From contig CH003244.1 in assembly GCA_000149265.1 (NCBI GenBank), positions 678,432 through 742,431 of the forward strand: a stretch of 64,000 nt of DNA. Reading direction: 5' to 3'. Below, in pieces: positions 1 to 14,300 of the stretch. The notes below the pieces were generated by a model that did not search any database, was not told where the DNA came from, and saw only the letters and a program-made list of their open reading frames with translations. A program made the position numbers and the translations under genes. The stretch's first letter is position 1; every line of letters starts with the position of its first letter. Source of the DNA: Ciona savignyi. Taxonomy: Eukaryota; Chordata; Ascidiacea; Phlebobranchia; Cionidae.

Positions 1-2312
1 ATTCACTCCCTTCTGGTAGGTGTCATAGTCCATATTTTGCCAGTGTCTTTTTTAAGACAACATACGCGTCCCCATGTGCATGATCAGTACTTATGTCTGT
101 ACAGTGTTGATAATCCTAAATTACTAATTAAGTGTTGCCTACACTAATTACGAACACGTTACTTTTATGTATATAAACTAGTATAAAATGTTAAATCGTT
201 TATGTACTGGTACACACGCCTACAGATGATAAACTCTCTAACTTACCCGAAGAGCACGAAAGATGGTCATTTTTTCAAATTTTATAACAGATACCTAAAA
301 CACACAATATATTTAAAAAAGTACTACCATTATTAATTAGAAACATTGTACACGCGATCAATGGGAGTTCAAATAAAGGGGGACAATTAGAGGAAGGAAT
401 GACTTGCACATTACATCACAAAATATAGGCTTTATAATATTTTACCCTTTCTTACAATTCCTTTATATAGTTATGATCTTACACCATTAAGCTTTGCAGC
501 GAAAGTAAACAGACTGCAGTGTACGTGATTCTTCGACCTTAAGACCTGATCAACCGTAACATTATGAAATCAGTCATGCACATCAGCATAGAAATAAGAT
601 AAAATACTTACGTTTTTCTATTTATATTTTTATGTGGAGTCTAATTTCCCTCGTGTAACACATACCACTTGTTTTAACGGATTTGTTTTATTTGATTGTA
701 GCGAACTCATATGTTTACATAATATTTATGATCGCCGCAGCCGACATTTTCTCTGATATTGCGTCATCACTGAAGTATTATAACCGCAGCTGTCGAATAA
801 TCTTGTCTATATAAATTAATTTAATTTTGGCTCCTGAAGGGGAGGCTCCTAACAGAGAGCTCCTAACGCATTAAGAAACATCTTGTATGTGTCTATACTG
901 AGAATTTTATCTGAAATCTATGTCGTTGAAACATCCAACTATTTAACTCGTAACTGGTGCTAAGTTAATCGCCTCAATTGCTCAATACAATTGATATTAT
1001 CAAACTACTAAATCTTTGATCTACAAATCAACAGAAAGAGTAGTCAAGTCGAGGACGTTTACGCAGAAAACCTTAATTAATTAGCGCTCCTCCGAGAGTC
1101 GAGAAAGCGCGTAGGGAATCGCAGATCGTATCAGGTGTGGTAACCGGCTTACCTGGTGCCTACAAGAAACAATCTAGCACGATAGGCAAGCGGCCTGAAA
1201 CGGCTCCCTCCATATCTCAATAAAATAAACATTAACATGTTATTGTAAAGGGTACACATTAGGAAAGGATAGGGATAGGGGGTAGGATATGTATGTTTAT
1301 CCCGTTAAAAAAGTTCGGGGTACGCGTAAGTCGACCATGCAGGAAATTAATTTTATTCCACGGTCCATATAGCCTACAATTTGGGACGCAAGCTAAATAG
1401 GCATATAGAGTATGTGAGGACAAATGGGACCCATACATTTCAAATGGGACCCATCACTAATAGTTATAAGAGCCTTGATATTACGCACATTATGTCCATT
1501 GTATTAAGTGTTTAATATGGCATTACATACAGTGCACATAATTTAATTTAATGCCTCTTTAAGAGTGTTTCTGAAACGGGTTTTAACTACCAATAGAGTT
1601 ACATTTAGTTTTTTTCCTTTAAATTTTTAAAGCAGACTCTCTCCTGAGTATTGGTAAGATTTTAATTTGGCTAATTTTAATTCAAACAATTTTGCTTTCG
1701 AAAAATCTTTTAACCGGGTTCTGTTTCGATCTGATGAAGGGTTCGTCTAAGACAGTTTCCTTTTTGAATGCAACCTAATACATACATTGTTTGCGTTAAC
1801 CATTCGGCCACACGACTATTTCGCTTGTATTATATCCAAATCCAATTAACAACAGCGTCATCTTTTGGAGCGATTAGTTTAACAATACGTCAATGCGTGG
1901 CGTACGATTTCTAGCAATTGCGTTGTTGTTTACTTGAGATTAATTGGACAAAATACGGCAGCGCCACTGATTTATAAATGCCTCTCTTTGCCATACTACC
2001 CAACTATTTAATACCGTTAAAGTATTATGGTTTTTACAATGTTTATATTCTTCTTTTATTCCATTTCAGTTGAAATGTACGGTTCGTAAAGATTGCGTGT
2101 AAACAAAATCGAAACCGAAATCATTCGCAATCGAGGCAAACTTTACTAACCGGTTGGATTGTATGCCTGTGGCAATTAGTATAGATCTATTTGTTTATCA
2201 GTGTAAGCAACATGCAGGTGCAGTTAAACATAATTTTATATTTTTGCAGAATAGTATACACAAACGTATTTGTTCTATAGGATTTTCAAGTGATTGTGAT
2301 TGACAAGAAAAA
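1..2312. other. Upstream flank of the vault gene, no gene seen
   Basis: AT-rich sequence without a recognisable exon. It should contain the promoter and any 5' UTR of the major vault protein gene that starts at 2313, but no core promoter element stands out. Visible items are a short direct repeat (caaatgggacccat occurs twice between about 1422 and 1453) and a probable reverse-strand tail fragment of the local SINE at about 1261-1305. Nothing else is supportable. Confidence 0.5.
1261..1305 (-). repeat. SINE tail fragment
   Basis: Repeated aggata/agggata units followed by tatgtttatccc, which is the reverse complement of the 3' end of the tRNA-derived SINE found elsewhere in the window (tail of tatcc units preceded by ggggataaacatgaata). 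Only the 3' end is recognisable, so this is a truncated or decayed copy. Confidence 0.4.
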
Positions 2313-5300
2313 ATGAGCAAGTCAAAATTTGGTAAGATTTTCCCAACTTTCTTCTATTTTAATCGGGTTGTCTAGTCTGGCCGGTTGGTCTGGCAGTTAA
2401 GTGAGTCGCCTTTCAATCGAAAGGTTGCAGGTGCGAAACTGGTCGCTAGCTAGTCGGTTACGTCCTTGGGCAAGGCACTTTACGGACATTGCCTGAACCC
2501 AGCAGTTTAATGGGTTCTACCAAATTTAAGGAACGTGTCTATCATAGTTAACACACTGTAATAGCTCCGGTAACCTGACGGTGGACGCGAGGTAATCTGA
2601 CGATTGCCCATGTGTTAACCCCCTTGGTTTTCCCATTCAAGGGGATTAACATGAATATTCTATCCTATCCTATCCTAGTTTCTTATGGTATCTTCATCAT
2701 TTTTTCAATATAAGGTAGCAAAATGAAAGTTTAATTTCACTTTTTAACAGTTATATTTTGTGCTTTGTCAAAGTGCTTTATCAAAATCTGTGAATATTAT
2801 CATTTATATATTCCAATAGGCTCCAACAATGCTTCTGGGGAAGAAGCCATTTATCGGATCCCCCCATATTACTACATCCACGTGTTGGATCAAAACACCA
2901 ATGTCACCAAACTTGAAATTGGACCAAAAACTTACATTAGACAGGATAATGAGCGGTAAGTAGCCGGTAGCCTATATTTAATACTGGTTGGTAATTTATT
3001 TTAATTGAGCCCCCGGTTGTTTTTACTTGGATATGCATACAAATGTATAAGAGTTTGGAATGTGTGAGAATTATTTTTTGTCATTTTTTGCAGCAAACAT
3101 TATTTTTTACACTTCGTAGCCAATTTTTCGTTGTGCAGTGTACTTCCTTGACCTCTATCCCACACGATTTCTCTTTAAAGTTACCCATACATCTAATAAT
3201 AGTATGACCAACTTTCAGAAACAACAACAAAACCAATCAGTTGCCCCAAGAATATTAAAGAATTATTAAATTATTATCATTTACCCCCATAGTGTTATCT
3301 TTGGTCCTGAACGAATGATTACAATTCCACCTCGAACCTACTGCGTTATTGAGAATCCTGTGGCCAAAAATGCTGATGGTGAAATCCAACTTGACCCATC
3401 TGGACAAGCAAAACTCAACCATGCTGACTTAGAGATCAGACTTGCACAAGACCCTTTTCCACTCTACCCTGGTGAATCCATGAAGACAGTAAGTGTTTTT
3501 AAATGAGATCTTTTAAGTAAAGTGTACCCAAAAAACATATAAATGTCTTCCAAGTATACAATGGTCAACCACATCAAATGCTCTTTTTTTAGAGAAAATT
3601 TCAATTTTAAGAGCCAACTTGGCAGTCTAATGATATAATTTTGAATTATTAAAAAGGCAGATACATTTTTTTTGGCCAGGTAACACTTAAATACTGTAAA
3701 TCTGTTTTTGGATGTTTACTCGAACTCTTCTTATCCCAGTCCGTTACACCATTGAAAGTGGTTCTAGCCAACACCGCCCTTCGACTAAAAGCCGAGCTTG
3801 ATTTTGACGATGGAGAAAATCAACGAGTTGCTGGGGATGAATGGCTGTTTGAAGGACCAGGTTTGTAATGAGTATGGAGAGTTAAACGATAAAAAAAACA
3901 CACACAGCATATAGTTCTGGACACAAATACCGTGGGTTATTTGAGAATTTCCTGTATAATGCAAAATGTATGGTGTTAGGCTTTTGTTGAAACAATAAGC
4001 TTAAATTCATATTATTCTAATGTCAGGCAGCTGACATATGCTTAGGAAGCTGACAATGCTGCTTCAAGTGATATTAATTTTTAGATAATAATAATATACT
4101 GAGAAGAAGTGTTCTTGTGTTCTACATGTTTACTTTTCCACAGGAAAATTTCTAACATTTTTTATATGCAGTTTCTATGTTCTTGTATGCATTTTCTTAT
4201 ACCAAAAATGATGTTGATGTAAAAAATTGTGATTTAAATCTGAATAAGGTTGTCTTTTCACCTGCGGATTCAATTATAGTTGCAGTTTATGTCCATAACC
4301 CAATGAATTGGGCTGCCATAAATTTCTGTCCTATTATTCAGACAGTGTATTTTGCAACACGCATTTTTAAATTCCTGGTGCATTCTTCTTCGCATGAAAG
4401 TTCACAGTTTAAACGCCACTGAAATTCAAAAGCCTACTGTTATTTAAATTTGACATTTTTATTTGTATATCTTTAGTTTGTGGGGTACAAGACGTCCATA
4501 TACACAATTTTTATATTAAGGTACTTGTATATAATTACAGGAAAATATAGCACTGCAAATATCCAGAAGTGTTGTTTTAACAAATACTTGCTCTGATGTA
4601 TTTATTTGGGGGTTTAGGAGGTTTTTACTGTATTTAAACCAACATATGAGGGAAAAATAAGTTTCTGGAGCATAACATTTGTATATGATACATTTATGCT
4701 TGTAATAGGAATCAACTGAAAAAGAAACAATCCTAAAGCCCAACACTTTTTAACTAAATAAAAAGAAATTATTTAAAAACATTGTAAAGTTCATGAAAAA
4801 GTTTTAAATGATTTTCATTACAACCTGAACGGTTAAAGCTAAAATATATTTCTTTATGCTGTTACACAATGGCGAATTGTATTACGAATAACCCCACAAT
4901 GAACACAAGAACAATGTTAAGAAAGGGTTAATCCCGAACAGGCACCTACAAACCACGCAAAGAGGTGACTATTGAGGAAACTATTCTCGCAACTGTGATC
5001 AAGCGCAACCAAGCGATCAAATTAAGAGCAAGGAAAGAAACACAGGATCGTGATGGGGTGGATAGAGTCACAGGCATGTGTTGTGTATCTCGGTTATTGT
5101 TGGTTTGCCACCAGTTATTGTGTACTTTAATTTATGTTAATTATATTGTAATTAGGAACTATCAAATGGATTTTCACCCTGATACCTAACATATTTGCTG
5201 TAACACTGTTACGTTAAGTATCCTTCTATTTCACTAAAATTTTGATCAAATTTACGTACAGAATGTAAAAGTTAAAAATTCTAATTAGTGGGGTTTGTTT

Positions 5301-8300
5301 AGTGTAACATGCATATCTGCATCACTTATGTTATAAGAATACCAGTAACAGATGTGTGTTGACGTCAATGCAAAGGGCAAAGATGTCAATACTGGATTAC
5401 ATAACAATTAAACGACACCTCACCACCCAGGAGAGGAATGGCTGATCAAGAAGGTTGGAGCATACTTACCAGGGGCTTATGAGGAAGTAATGGGTGTGGT
5501 CAATGCTTACGTGTTAACTGAAAAGGTGAAACGACACCAAATGTTTTATAACAACTTAGTCATAAACTGGCATGGTATTAGTAATGGCCAAAACTTATTT
5601 GTCCAAGTGTGTAATTCGTTTTTGTCCAAAGGACATCATAATTCTGTTAAACCTTAAACCAACCTGAATGTTATTCTGAGAAGTAGAGTCTCTCGATAGT
5701 GCAGAGTCTAATAAACGTTGGATCGAAATTTATTTTGATTCATTATGGAAAATTTATATATCATCCAACAATAAAGAGATCTGACAACCCGACTGACTGA
5801 CTGTGCATACATCCCATTTGTGAGAGTGAACATGCTGTACACTAAACATATAATGCTCTTTCTAATTCAGAATAGCTCAAAGGTTGCGTAGCCAGCCATT
5901 GATCTATATGTTATTAAATCGAAACCATTCGGTGACTATTCGGTTTTTCGTATGCCATAGCACATGTAGACTTGAATCGTTTGTTTAAAAGGTTTAACAA
6001 AAAACAGTAGTAATGTATCCATTCTATTAAAGATACTACAATAGCTTTATTAACATGACTATGGTCATGATGTAATCTATCGACCATCCCCCAGTTTCCA
6101 CATTTAACGACTTATCATACAATGAAAAATTGACATTCTACTTTTTGTTCCACCAGGTGGCATTACACATGCAAGCGACGCGCACTTTCACCGACTTCCT
6201 CGACAAGAAGAGGAAGAACGGTGAGGAATGGTTGATCAAGATGAGCGATACTGAGTCCCATATACCTGATGTCCATGAGGAGGTGAGGTTGATATTTGAG
6301 AGCCGAGTCATCTATTATTTACACCATGAGATTTGGCTTAGAGGCATTTGTCCATAGCATGACCTAAGATTAACCGTTGATCCAGCAATAGTTGTTAAGT
6401 GTAAATAAGATAAATGAATTCTTGACCGTGTGATGCCCACCTTGCTCCAAAATCTAACTGCCCAACTATGCTCACAAAATGGACAGGTCCGTGGGATAGT
6501 GAATGTGACCACACTTACTAGTCGACAATATTGTGTCATCATGAACCCTGTGGGTGCCGATGGTAAAAATCAACTTGGAAATAAGAAGTTGGTCAAGGGA
6601 GAGAGTTCTTTCTTTCTTCAGCCGGGAGAGACTTTGGAAAAAGGGATTCAGGTGAAGGATTGTAATTTATATTGGTTCTTTAGTCATTAATTTGAATCTT
6701 TTACCTTTATTACATTATGCATGGGCATTTAAGATGGGATGGTTGCCCACATCCACTGACAATAGTTTACCATATTTGACAAAATCATTTGTAGTCTTGC
6801 GTCCAATTGCAGCAGCTTACTGTTCATGTTAAATTCTTAATTATCTAATGATATGTGTTGACTTAAATATTGGTCTTAATGATCTATGCAGAGTGTTTGT
6901 CACTTGCTTTTCTGTACTTTTGGTGTATTCTTCATTTCTTTAAATTACTTAATTTTCATCAACACTATTAGTGGCAAAAAATTATTCATTTTTTTTGCCA
7001 CAAATTACTCATTATTTTTGCCATAAATTATTCATTATTTTTTGCCACCTATTATTCATTTTTTTTCCATAAATTATTCATTATTTTTTGCCATAAATTA
7101 TTCATTATTTTTTTGCCACAAATTATTCATTATTTTTTGCCACAAATTATTCATTATTTTTTGCCACAAATTATTCATTATTTTTTGCCACAAATTATTC
7201 ATTATTTTTTTGCCAACATTTAATCATTATTTTTGATTGTATGTTTGTACCATCAAATAACTTTAATTGTGACCTCACTTCTTAATGCCCCACATGAATT
7301 TTAAGGTTAACCGAATATAAACCACTGATTCCATGTAACATCTTCAATATAGGATGTCTATGTATTGGGGGAGGACGAAGGATTGATCTTGAAAGCGACG
7401 GAATTGTGCTACGATGAGGAAAATGAAGTGGAACGAAAACCAGGAGACAAGTTAGACTTTTTTATAGCTTACTTTATGTATTTTTATATATATGTGGTAA
7501 TATATAATCTTAATGTGAAATCAATTTTAATCTAAGGGCGAAATTGAACAATTGTAATATCGTTAGTATGGGCTGTGATGTTTACAATTTATTTAGTGGA
7601 TAGAATTTTAGGAATTTGTAGTGAAAAAAATCTATAAACGGAACGGCGTTATAAGAGAAGTTATAGTATCGTATGCACAAAGTCATTTGCAGTGTGTTTT
7701 TAAGAAGCTGTTACTTAACCCGAACTAATTTAGGCCGATTTTCACACTGAAATGGGAACCCCCAAAAAATCAGTCAAAATAACACACATGACAGTTATAT
7801 AACATACATTCTCTCTGTTTTTAAGCGATTAAGAAACTAATAGCAATAGAACTGTGTTTGTTTACATGAAAATTATTTACCACTGCTAGAATGAAATTCT
7901 ATCCCAAAACTGTTGTTAAAGTCACCATGGAACAACATTGAACCATCTGTTGTATAACAGAAAAAATCTGTTATCTGGCACCAAAATGTTTTAAAATATT
8001 GATAAATTTTATTAAGCTAAAAATCTATGCTTAAAAACAGTTGCGGCAAACTAACAGTTGGTAAAACACATCTAAAATCAACTCAATAATTTACTTTTGT
8101 TATATTTATACATGGCCGCCAAGGCGCCAAACCTATATAAAAGCCCACCTTAACAGAAGCTGCGTTTTCCACTTTTATTTTACGTTCATGCTTGTATTTA
8201 TTACCTTAAGGTGGATGATACGTGGTGCAACTGAGTACGTACCACCAGTTAAAGTGCAAGTGTTTGCAAAGCGTCACTCTATTTATCTTGATGAAAATGA

Positions 8301-11300
8301 GGGGATCTATGTCCGTGAAATGAAAACTGGAAAGGTGATGTAAGGTTGTAACTAACCAGCGACTAGTTTATTTAGTGATTTTTTCTCCCGGAACACGATT
8401 TTTTATTTAATTTTACCGTTGGACCAAAATGTTCAGAAAAAAGTTGTACGTAGCAAAGACGTATGTTAAAAGTTATGCAAAATACATGCTTGGCATACAA
8501 ATTAATGTAGATAAAAATGTTTTTAGATATGATTTTTACTATTAAAGTGTCTCATGAGGTAGTATTGGTAGCACATAGAGCTACCAAACTGAATATCCAT
8601 TATTCAATGTCGATACGTTTTTCTTCACCAATAAATACAAGTACCCCAACCTATTATAAGTTATACTATAACATCAGCTGTACTTGGTTACATAGATTTT
8701 TGTGCGCTTTTGGCAACACATGATAAATTGATGGATATTCTACCTTCGAATATCCAGCTTTCCTCCTAGTTTCTTAATATTTTCACATCATGACATTTCA
8801 TTTTAAAATCCCTGTAGGTCCGCAGTGTATGTGGCCACACCTACATGCTCACCCAGGACGAGGAGCTTTGGGAAAAGCATCTCTCATCCACTGTGGAAGC
8901 TCTTCTTTCCTCCGGCAGAGATCCAGCTGCGGACAGGGGAACAAGAGCTGCAGGTCAGTTGGAGTCGCGTTGTTGTTTATATGTTTCTAATGTGCATGGT
9001 AGTTTGTAAGATGGTAGTTTGTAATATGGTAGTTTGTCTGCTTTTGCATGAAAGGGGGTTTTTGTAATGATTCTTTTTGTGGTGTTAGTTTAGGTATGAC
9101 TTTCTGCCAAGACAAACGCATTTTTTGACATGCAAGTCTTGAAGGCTGAAACAGGTTGCTCATACAATTGTGGTATGACTATTAACAAATGTTCTTGCAA
9201 TGTTGCTTTATGTTCTTTAACTAAACTTTGTAATATTTTTAAAAAATTTCCAAATGGATGTGCATTTAATCGATTTATTGTACAAAAAATTAAACCTTAC
9301 TTGTGTGCCACTCTTTTTCCCCAAGCCGAAAATAAATATAGAAAGTTAAATATGTTTTAACCAAAACGAAATGTAAATCTTTTAAAACGGTATTCATAAA
9401 AGCTAAGTTGCAGTTTGACCTGTGGTCACTTCTAAGTTCTATAATTGAAAATACCATGCTAACCACCTGTAATTTTATAATTATTATTTATTTAAATCAT
9501 GAATTTTTTATGTACATATTCACCATAGCAAACATAAATTATATTAAATCAGAAGACTTTCGATCTGTATAGGCTGACGAAATATAAGTAAAGAAACCTT
9601 GGTTTACATTTGCACCGGAAAAGTTTTCTATATCTATTTGGAAAATTTTGTTTCTATATTTTTTCAATACATAAATTTAGTTGTTTTTTTTGCGGTAAAT
9701 AACTGAGAATATTGATGCCATACATGCCCCAAAATGACTAAGTTTTTGTAGTCTTGGTTATGCCAAGAATTTCTTCTCAAGTAATTTACCAATTTTCCTA
9801 AATGGTTTCAGACTATTGTCAGATAAAAAATCAAACACATAAGCCCAATATGTGTCCCTTCAATGAGACCCATAATAAGGTTTAATTCGTGATAATGTTG
9901 CATGCTTACTCAGCAATTTTTTGCATTGTTCTTGAGTTAAGTTCCATTATATAGTTCCCCAACTATTCAATGCTGAAGCAGGGATGGCCTTCCAAGCCAT
10001 GAACACCATGTTCTCACAACAGCAACCTATGCAACTCCCACAACATCCTTTAAAACAAGTTAAGTAGAAAAGAAGAGCAGTTTAAATTGTACTGCCTGTA
10101 AAATAGCTTGGGATTAATGTGACTAAATACAAAGTTTTATTGCATCCAGAAATCGGGCTTAAAAATGATTAATCAGACCATCAGTCAGAGCCCCCGCATG
10201 TTATCGACAAGTTGCAAGACTAAATAGTGATGTTAGAGCTAAATTATAAAATTACAGCTATATGTTGTTTGATGCAACAGTGCTTTCTGGTTTTAACTAG
10301 TAATATATACCGTATTTATTAGTTAAATGTTTTTTATGAACATTGAAAATCTATATTTGAGTGGCAGCTCAATCACCTGGGCCGCCAATCTAAGAATGAA
10401 ATAATTTTGACTCCTGATTCAAAAAGTGTGCCCATTCCTGTTTTAGATGCCACAGATCTTTACTTAAAAAGTTTGAAATCAAGGTTTCCCTGTATTTATT
10501 GGACAAAATACCACAACTTAAAGATAATATTGCCTGAAGCATAGCAGAAATGATGTAACTGCAGAATTGTAAAAAGTTTTGCTTATGTAACAACATCGGA
10601 CCCTTGTTTAGTTTGATTCTTTTTTATATTTAATTTTTTTGATTCCCTTTTTTATATTTGTATATTTAAGAAATGGCAATTGCTGTACTTGTGAGAAAGA
10701 TGCTTGCTGTTTGACCTTTTTGTCAGAATCATTAACTACAACATAATGTTACATAAAACAACTATCCAATCTTGCTGTTGTTTATCGAAATGAATTAATA
10801 TTTACTTAAAAGCTTTGTAAGTAAGTTTCCAAGCAAGCAGTAAGAACGTAGCGGCACCCAAAACTTTGTAGACCTTTCCCATTATGTGTAGATTATGTAC
10901 TTTGTACTTCGTTCACATGTGTTGGTATGCAAATTTTAAATTATCAACTTCCAGCTCTATCACCAGTATTTATCAATGCAGATACAGATAGAGACATTGA
11001 CCACAAGCTCATAATAAACAATAACGAGAATGAGATTGTTCTTCAGTTAGCATTACTTTTTATTCCAATTTCCAATAAAGTACCCTAAAGGTGTTTTTAC
11101 CCGTATTAATTAAGAACTTCCACCACAGCTGTAGCAGCCAGCCGGGACAAGACAAGAGTGGTGACCTTCCGAGTTCCCCATAATGCATGTGTCCAAATCT
11201 ATGATTACAAGGAAAAGAAAGCAAGGTTGGTGGCATGTTCCCCATAAAGTATGTACCTTATTTGCAATCTCTAAATATTTAATGGTTAATCCTTATTAAT

Positions 11301-14300
11301 TCTGCTTAACTATCCCAGTTTTACTAACCAAGATTCATTTTAACAAACTAAAATAAAACAGAAAACTTACGCATAATTGTGTTATTATTTCATGTCATAT
11401 CGGTTATATATTGCTGCCATATTAGCAAAATGCAAAGTTTGTTAGTTTATAAGCATTATAACAACAATGCTATTTTAATCAAATTGTGTTATGTAGCTTT
11501 GTTCAGTCTGTATGTATATCGTAAATCACTAACCCTGATTCCATACTCAGAGTGGTTTTTGGACCCCACCTTGTAATGCTGGGCCCCGATGAGCAGTTCA
11601 CCCAACTATCACTGTCCGGGGGAAAACCCAAGAGACCCAACGTGATCCGAGCGCTTGCTCTCCTGCTGGGACCAGATTTTTGCACGGATGTCATTACAAT
11701 TGAAACAGCCGACCATGCAAGACTGTCCCTGCAACTTGCTTATAACTGGTGGGTTATCGGGATTTTCATTGGAAACAGTTTTTAAGTTTATTGGAAAATA
11801 AATCAGTTCATTGACATGGAGGTTTCATTTCAAAATATAAAATGCAGCGTCTAGCCGTCTACATATGGGAACATTGGGTTGTAGTTCTAAAGCCTAATGC
11901 ACTAAGGATAGCTTTGTTCCAATCTATATATTTTTTGTCCTTCTATCAACCAAATGTGTATTATGTAGGTTAGTCACTGCATTGTCCCAAAGGCATGATG
12001 CTAAAAATGCATTAAAAATGTCATTGTGTACTAATAATGTTTCTCATTCAATTCTAATAAACACAATCACCCACAGGCATTTTGACATCACAAGGGCTCT
12101 AGAAAGCCAAACCGAAGCTGCAAAATTATTCAGCGTTCCTGATTTTGTGGGTGATATGTGCAAAGCGATCGCATCGCGAATAAGAGGAGCTGTTGCTTCT
12201 GTTACTTTTGATGATTTTCATAAGGTGGGCAAAATAGCTAGTTTGCATAATTTAAGTTACACAATGCTTATGATTAGACTATGTCTGAAAAAATTTGTGT
12301 TTTGTGGCATTTAATATAGAAAAACTGTGCCTTATAGTTTAATAAAAAAGGTTTGATAAATGTAGCTCAGTGGTAGTCATCAATAGGAAGATTACATTAA
12401 AACCAGTGAGTAAATTCAACATGGTCCAATAGCTTCCACTGCATTACTAAGCTTCCTAATTTCAAATCTGTGATTTTCTATCTCGAGAATCAACCTGCAC
12501 ATCTTACTGTATTGTTCTGCATAGTAACGGATTTCTCATGGCCCAGTGGTTGCTGAGCCTTGGTATAACGTCCAACTTTGCGTGGACAGCAAGTTCCAAT
12601 GAAACTCTTCCTTGCCACAGAATTCATCCCGAATCATCCGTTCCTCCGTGTTTGGTGTCGATGACAAAGGAAAAGTTCGTGGATCGTTCGAGTTCCCGCA
12701 GAATCGTCTTGTTGTCACTTCCATTGACATCCAGTCAGTGGAACCGGTCGATCAGCGAACCCGCGATTCTCTCATTAAATCTGTGCAACTCGCCATAGAG
12801 ATAACAACAAACTCGCAAGAAGCAACAGCAAGGTAAGGATAGTTTTGTAATTTTAACATTTAAAAATTAAAAATTTGATGGCCATTAACAAGTATTTGAC
12901 AATTATCGCCCATGGTAAACTCTCTGTATGGTAGTTGTCTGGGGCTCTGGGCTATTTGTCTTTCTGTGGATAATTCTCTGGGAGGGGCGGCTTATGTCTG
13001 AACACCAGACAAAATAAAGTTATTCTCAGGTGGGAATTATCTGAGGTAAAAACATTTTTTTTAGGCACGAGGCCGAACGTGCCGAACAGGAGGCACGTGG
13101 GCGCCTTGAACGGCAGAAAATCGCCGATGAAGCTGAAGCGGAGCGTTCTAGACGAGATTTACTTGAACTTCAGTCACAGAGCGCTGCTATTGAGAGCACG
13201 GGGCAAGCGAAGGCAGAGGCTCAGTCGAGAGCTGAAGCGGCCAGGATTGAGGGAGAAGCTGCTGTGGAACAAGCTCGATTGAAAGCTGATGCTGCTGCTA
13301 TTGAAGCGGTATGATAACTTTTTATATGCTCTATTTAGTTGTTTATATTCTGGCAGATTCTTGAGTTATCACTGGATTTTCTGGTAGTTGTCACCAGGTC
13401 ATTTGTTGGATTACTGGAACTATTACACAGTGTGGATAAGTTTTGGCTATTGATTCAACTGCATTTAAGATTAAGTCCCTGAACATTAATATTTGCAATA
13501 TTTGCATTTAAGATTTAGTTCCTTAACATATAATATATGTTGTGTATTTAATTGAAATTCCGTGCTTCGTAAACAGCATTATTTTGTACATGGACAAAGG
13601 AATTTAATAAGAACCTTACCTATAGATCTTACACATATGTTTACTGCAAGTCACAAGAAACATTTGTCAGCATATAAGATATTAAGGTCCCAATACATGA
13701 AATATTGAGGTCCCAATACAAATGCCCAGCACACCCATTAGCCAATTTGTAAATGTATAAACAACCCACCCATCCCCACCAGGCATCAGAGCTCGAGAGG
13801 CTTACAAAAGCTCGGGAAGCTGAGCTAAAATATACGAAGGAACAAAATGAGCTGCACTTGAACAAGGAGAGGGAAACGACTCAGATTCAAATCCGCAAGT
13901 TCAAGGAAACCATCGATGCAATCGGTGCCGACACCATCCGTGCGATAGCAGTTGCAGGGCCAGAGATGCAGGTAACAAATACTTCTTTCTTAGACACTTT
14001 TTATTCCCAGAGAAGGTATTGGGATTAGTGAAAGTTTCAGACAAAACCAAATCACATAATATGTGTTTTGTGTTTATAATGAATATTAAAGATTAAAAAA
14101 AACTTTAGGTCAATTCTCATTCAACTTTAAGGTTTTACCTTGTATTTTAAGACTATTACTGGGCATGAAACCTAAAGAACTGCATAATTTCAGCATTTTT
14201 CACTAAACTGCTTCTCAACTTTAATTCTACTAAAATTTTATTTTTGCTAATATTGAAAATTGATTTACAGGTCAAACTGCTCTCCAGTCTTGGTATTCAG

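Noticed and set aside
2378-2470. Possible functional tRNA gene
   Set aside because: The box A/B-like head is part of a repeated element with a shared non-tRNA body and tail and no convincing cloverleaf or terminator; it is better explained as a SINE.
7042-7236. Open frame of repeated HKLFIIFC units
   Set aside because: It is the translation of the AT-rich intronic minisatellite, with no sign of coding selection.
9130-9360. Cysteine-containing open frame in MVP intron 11
   Set aside because: It resembles no known family, has no splice sites in a useful phase and matches the base composition of the intron.
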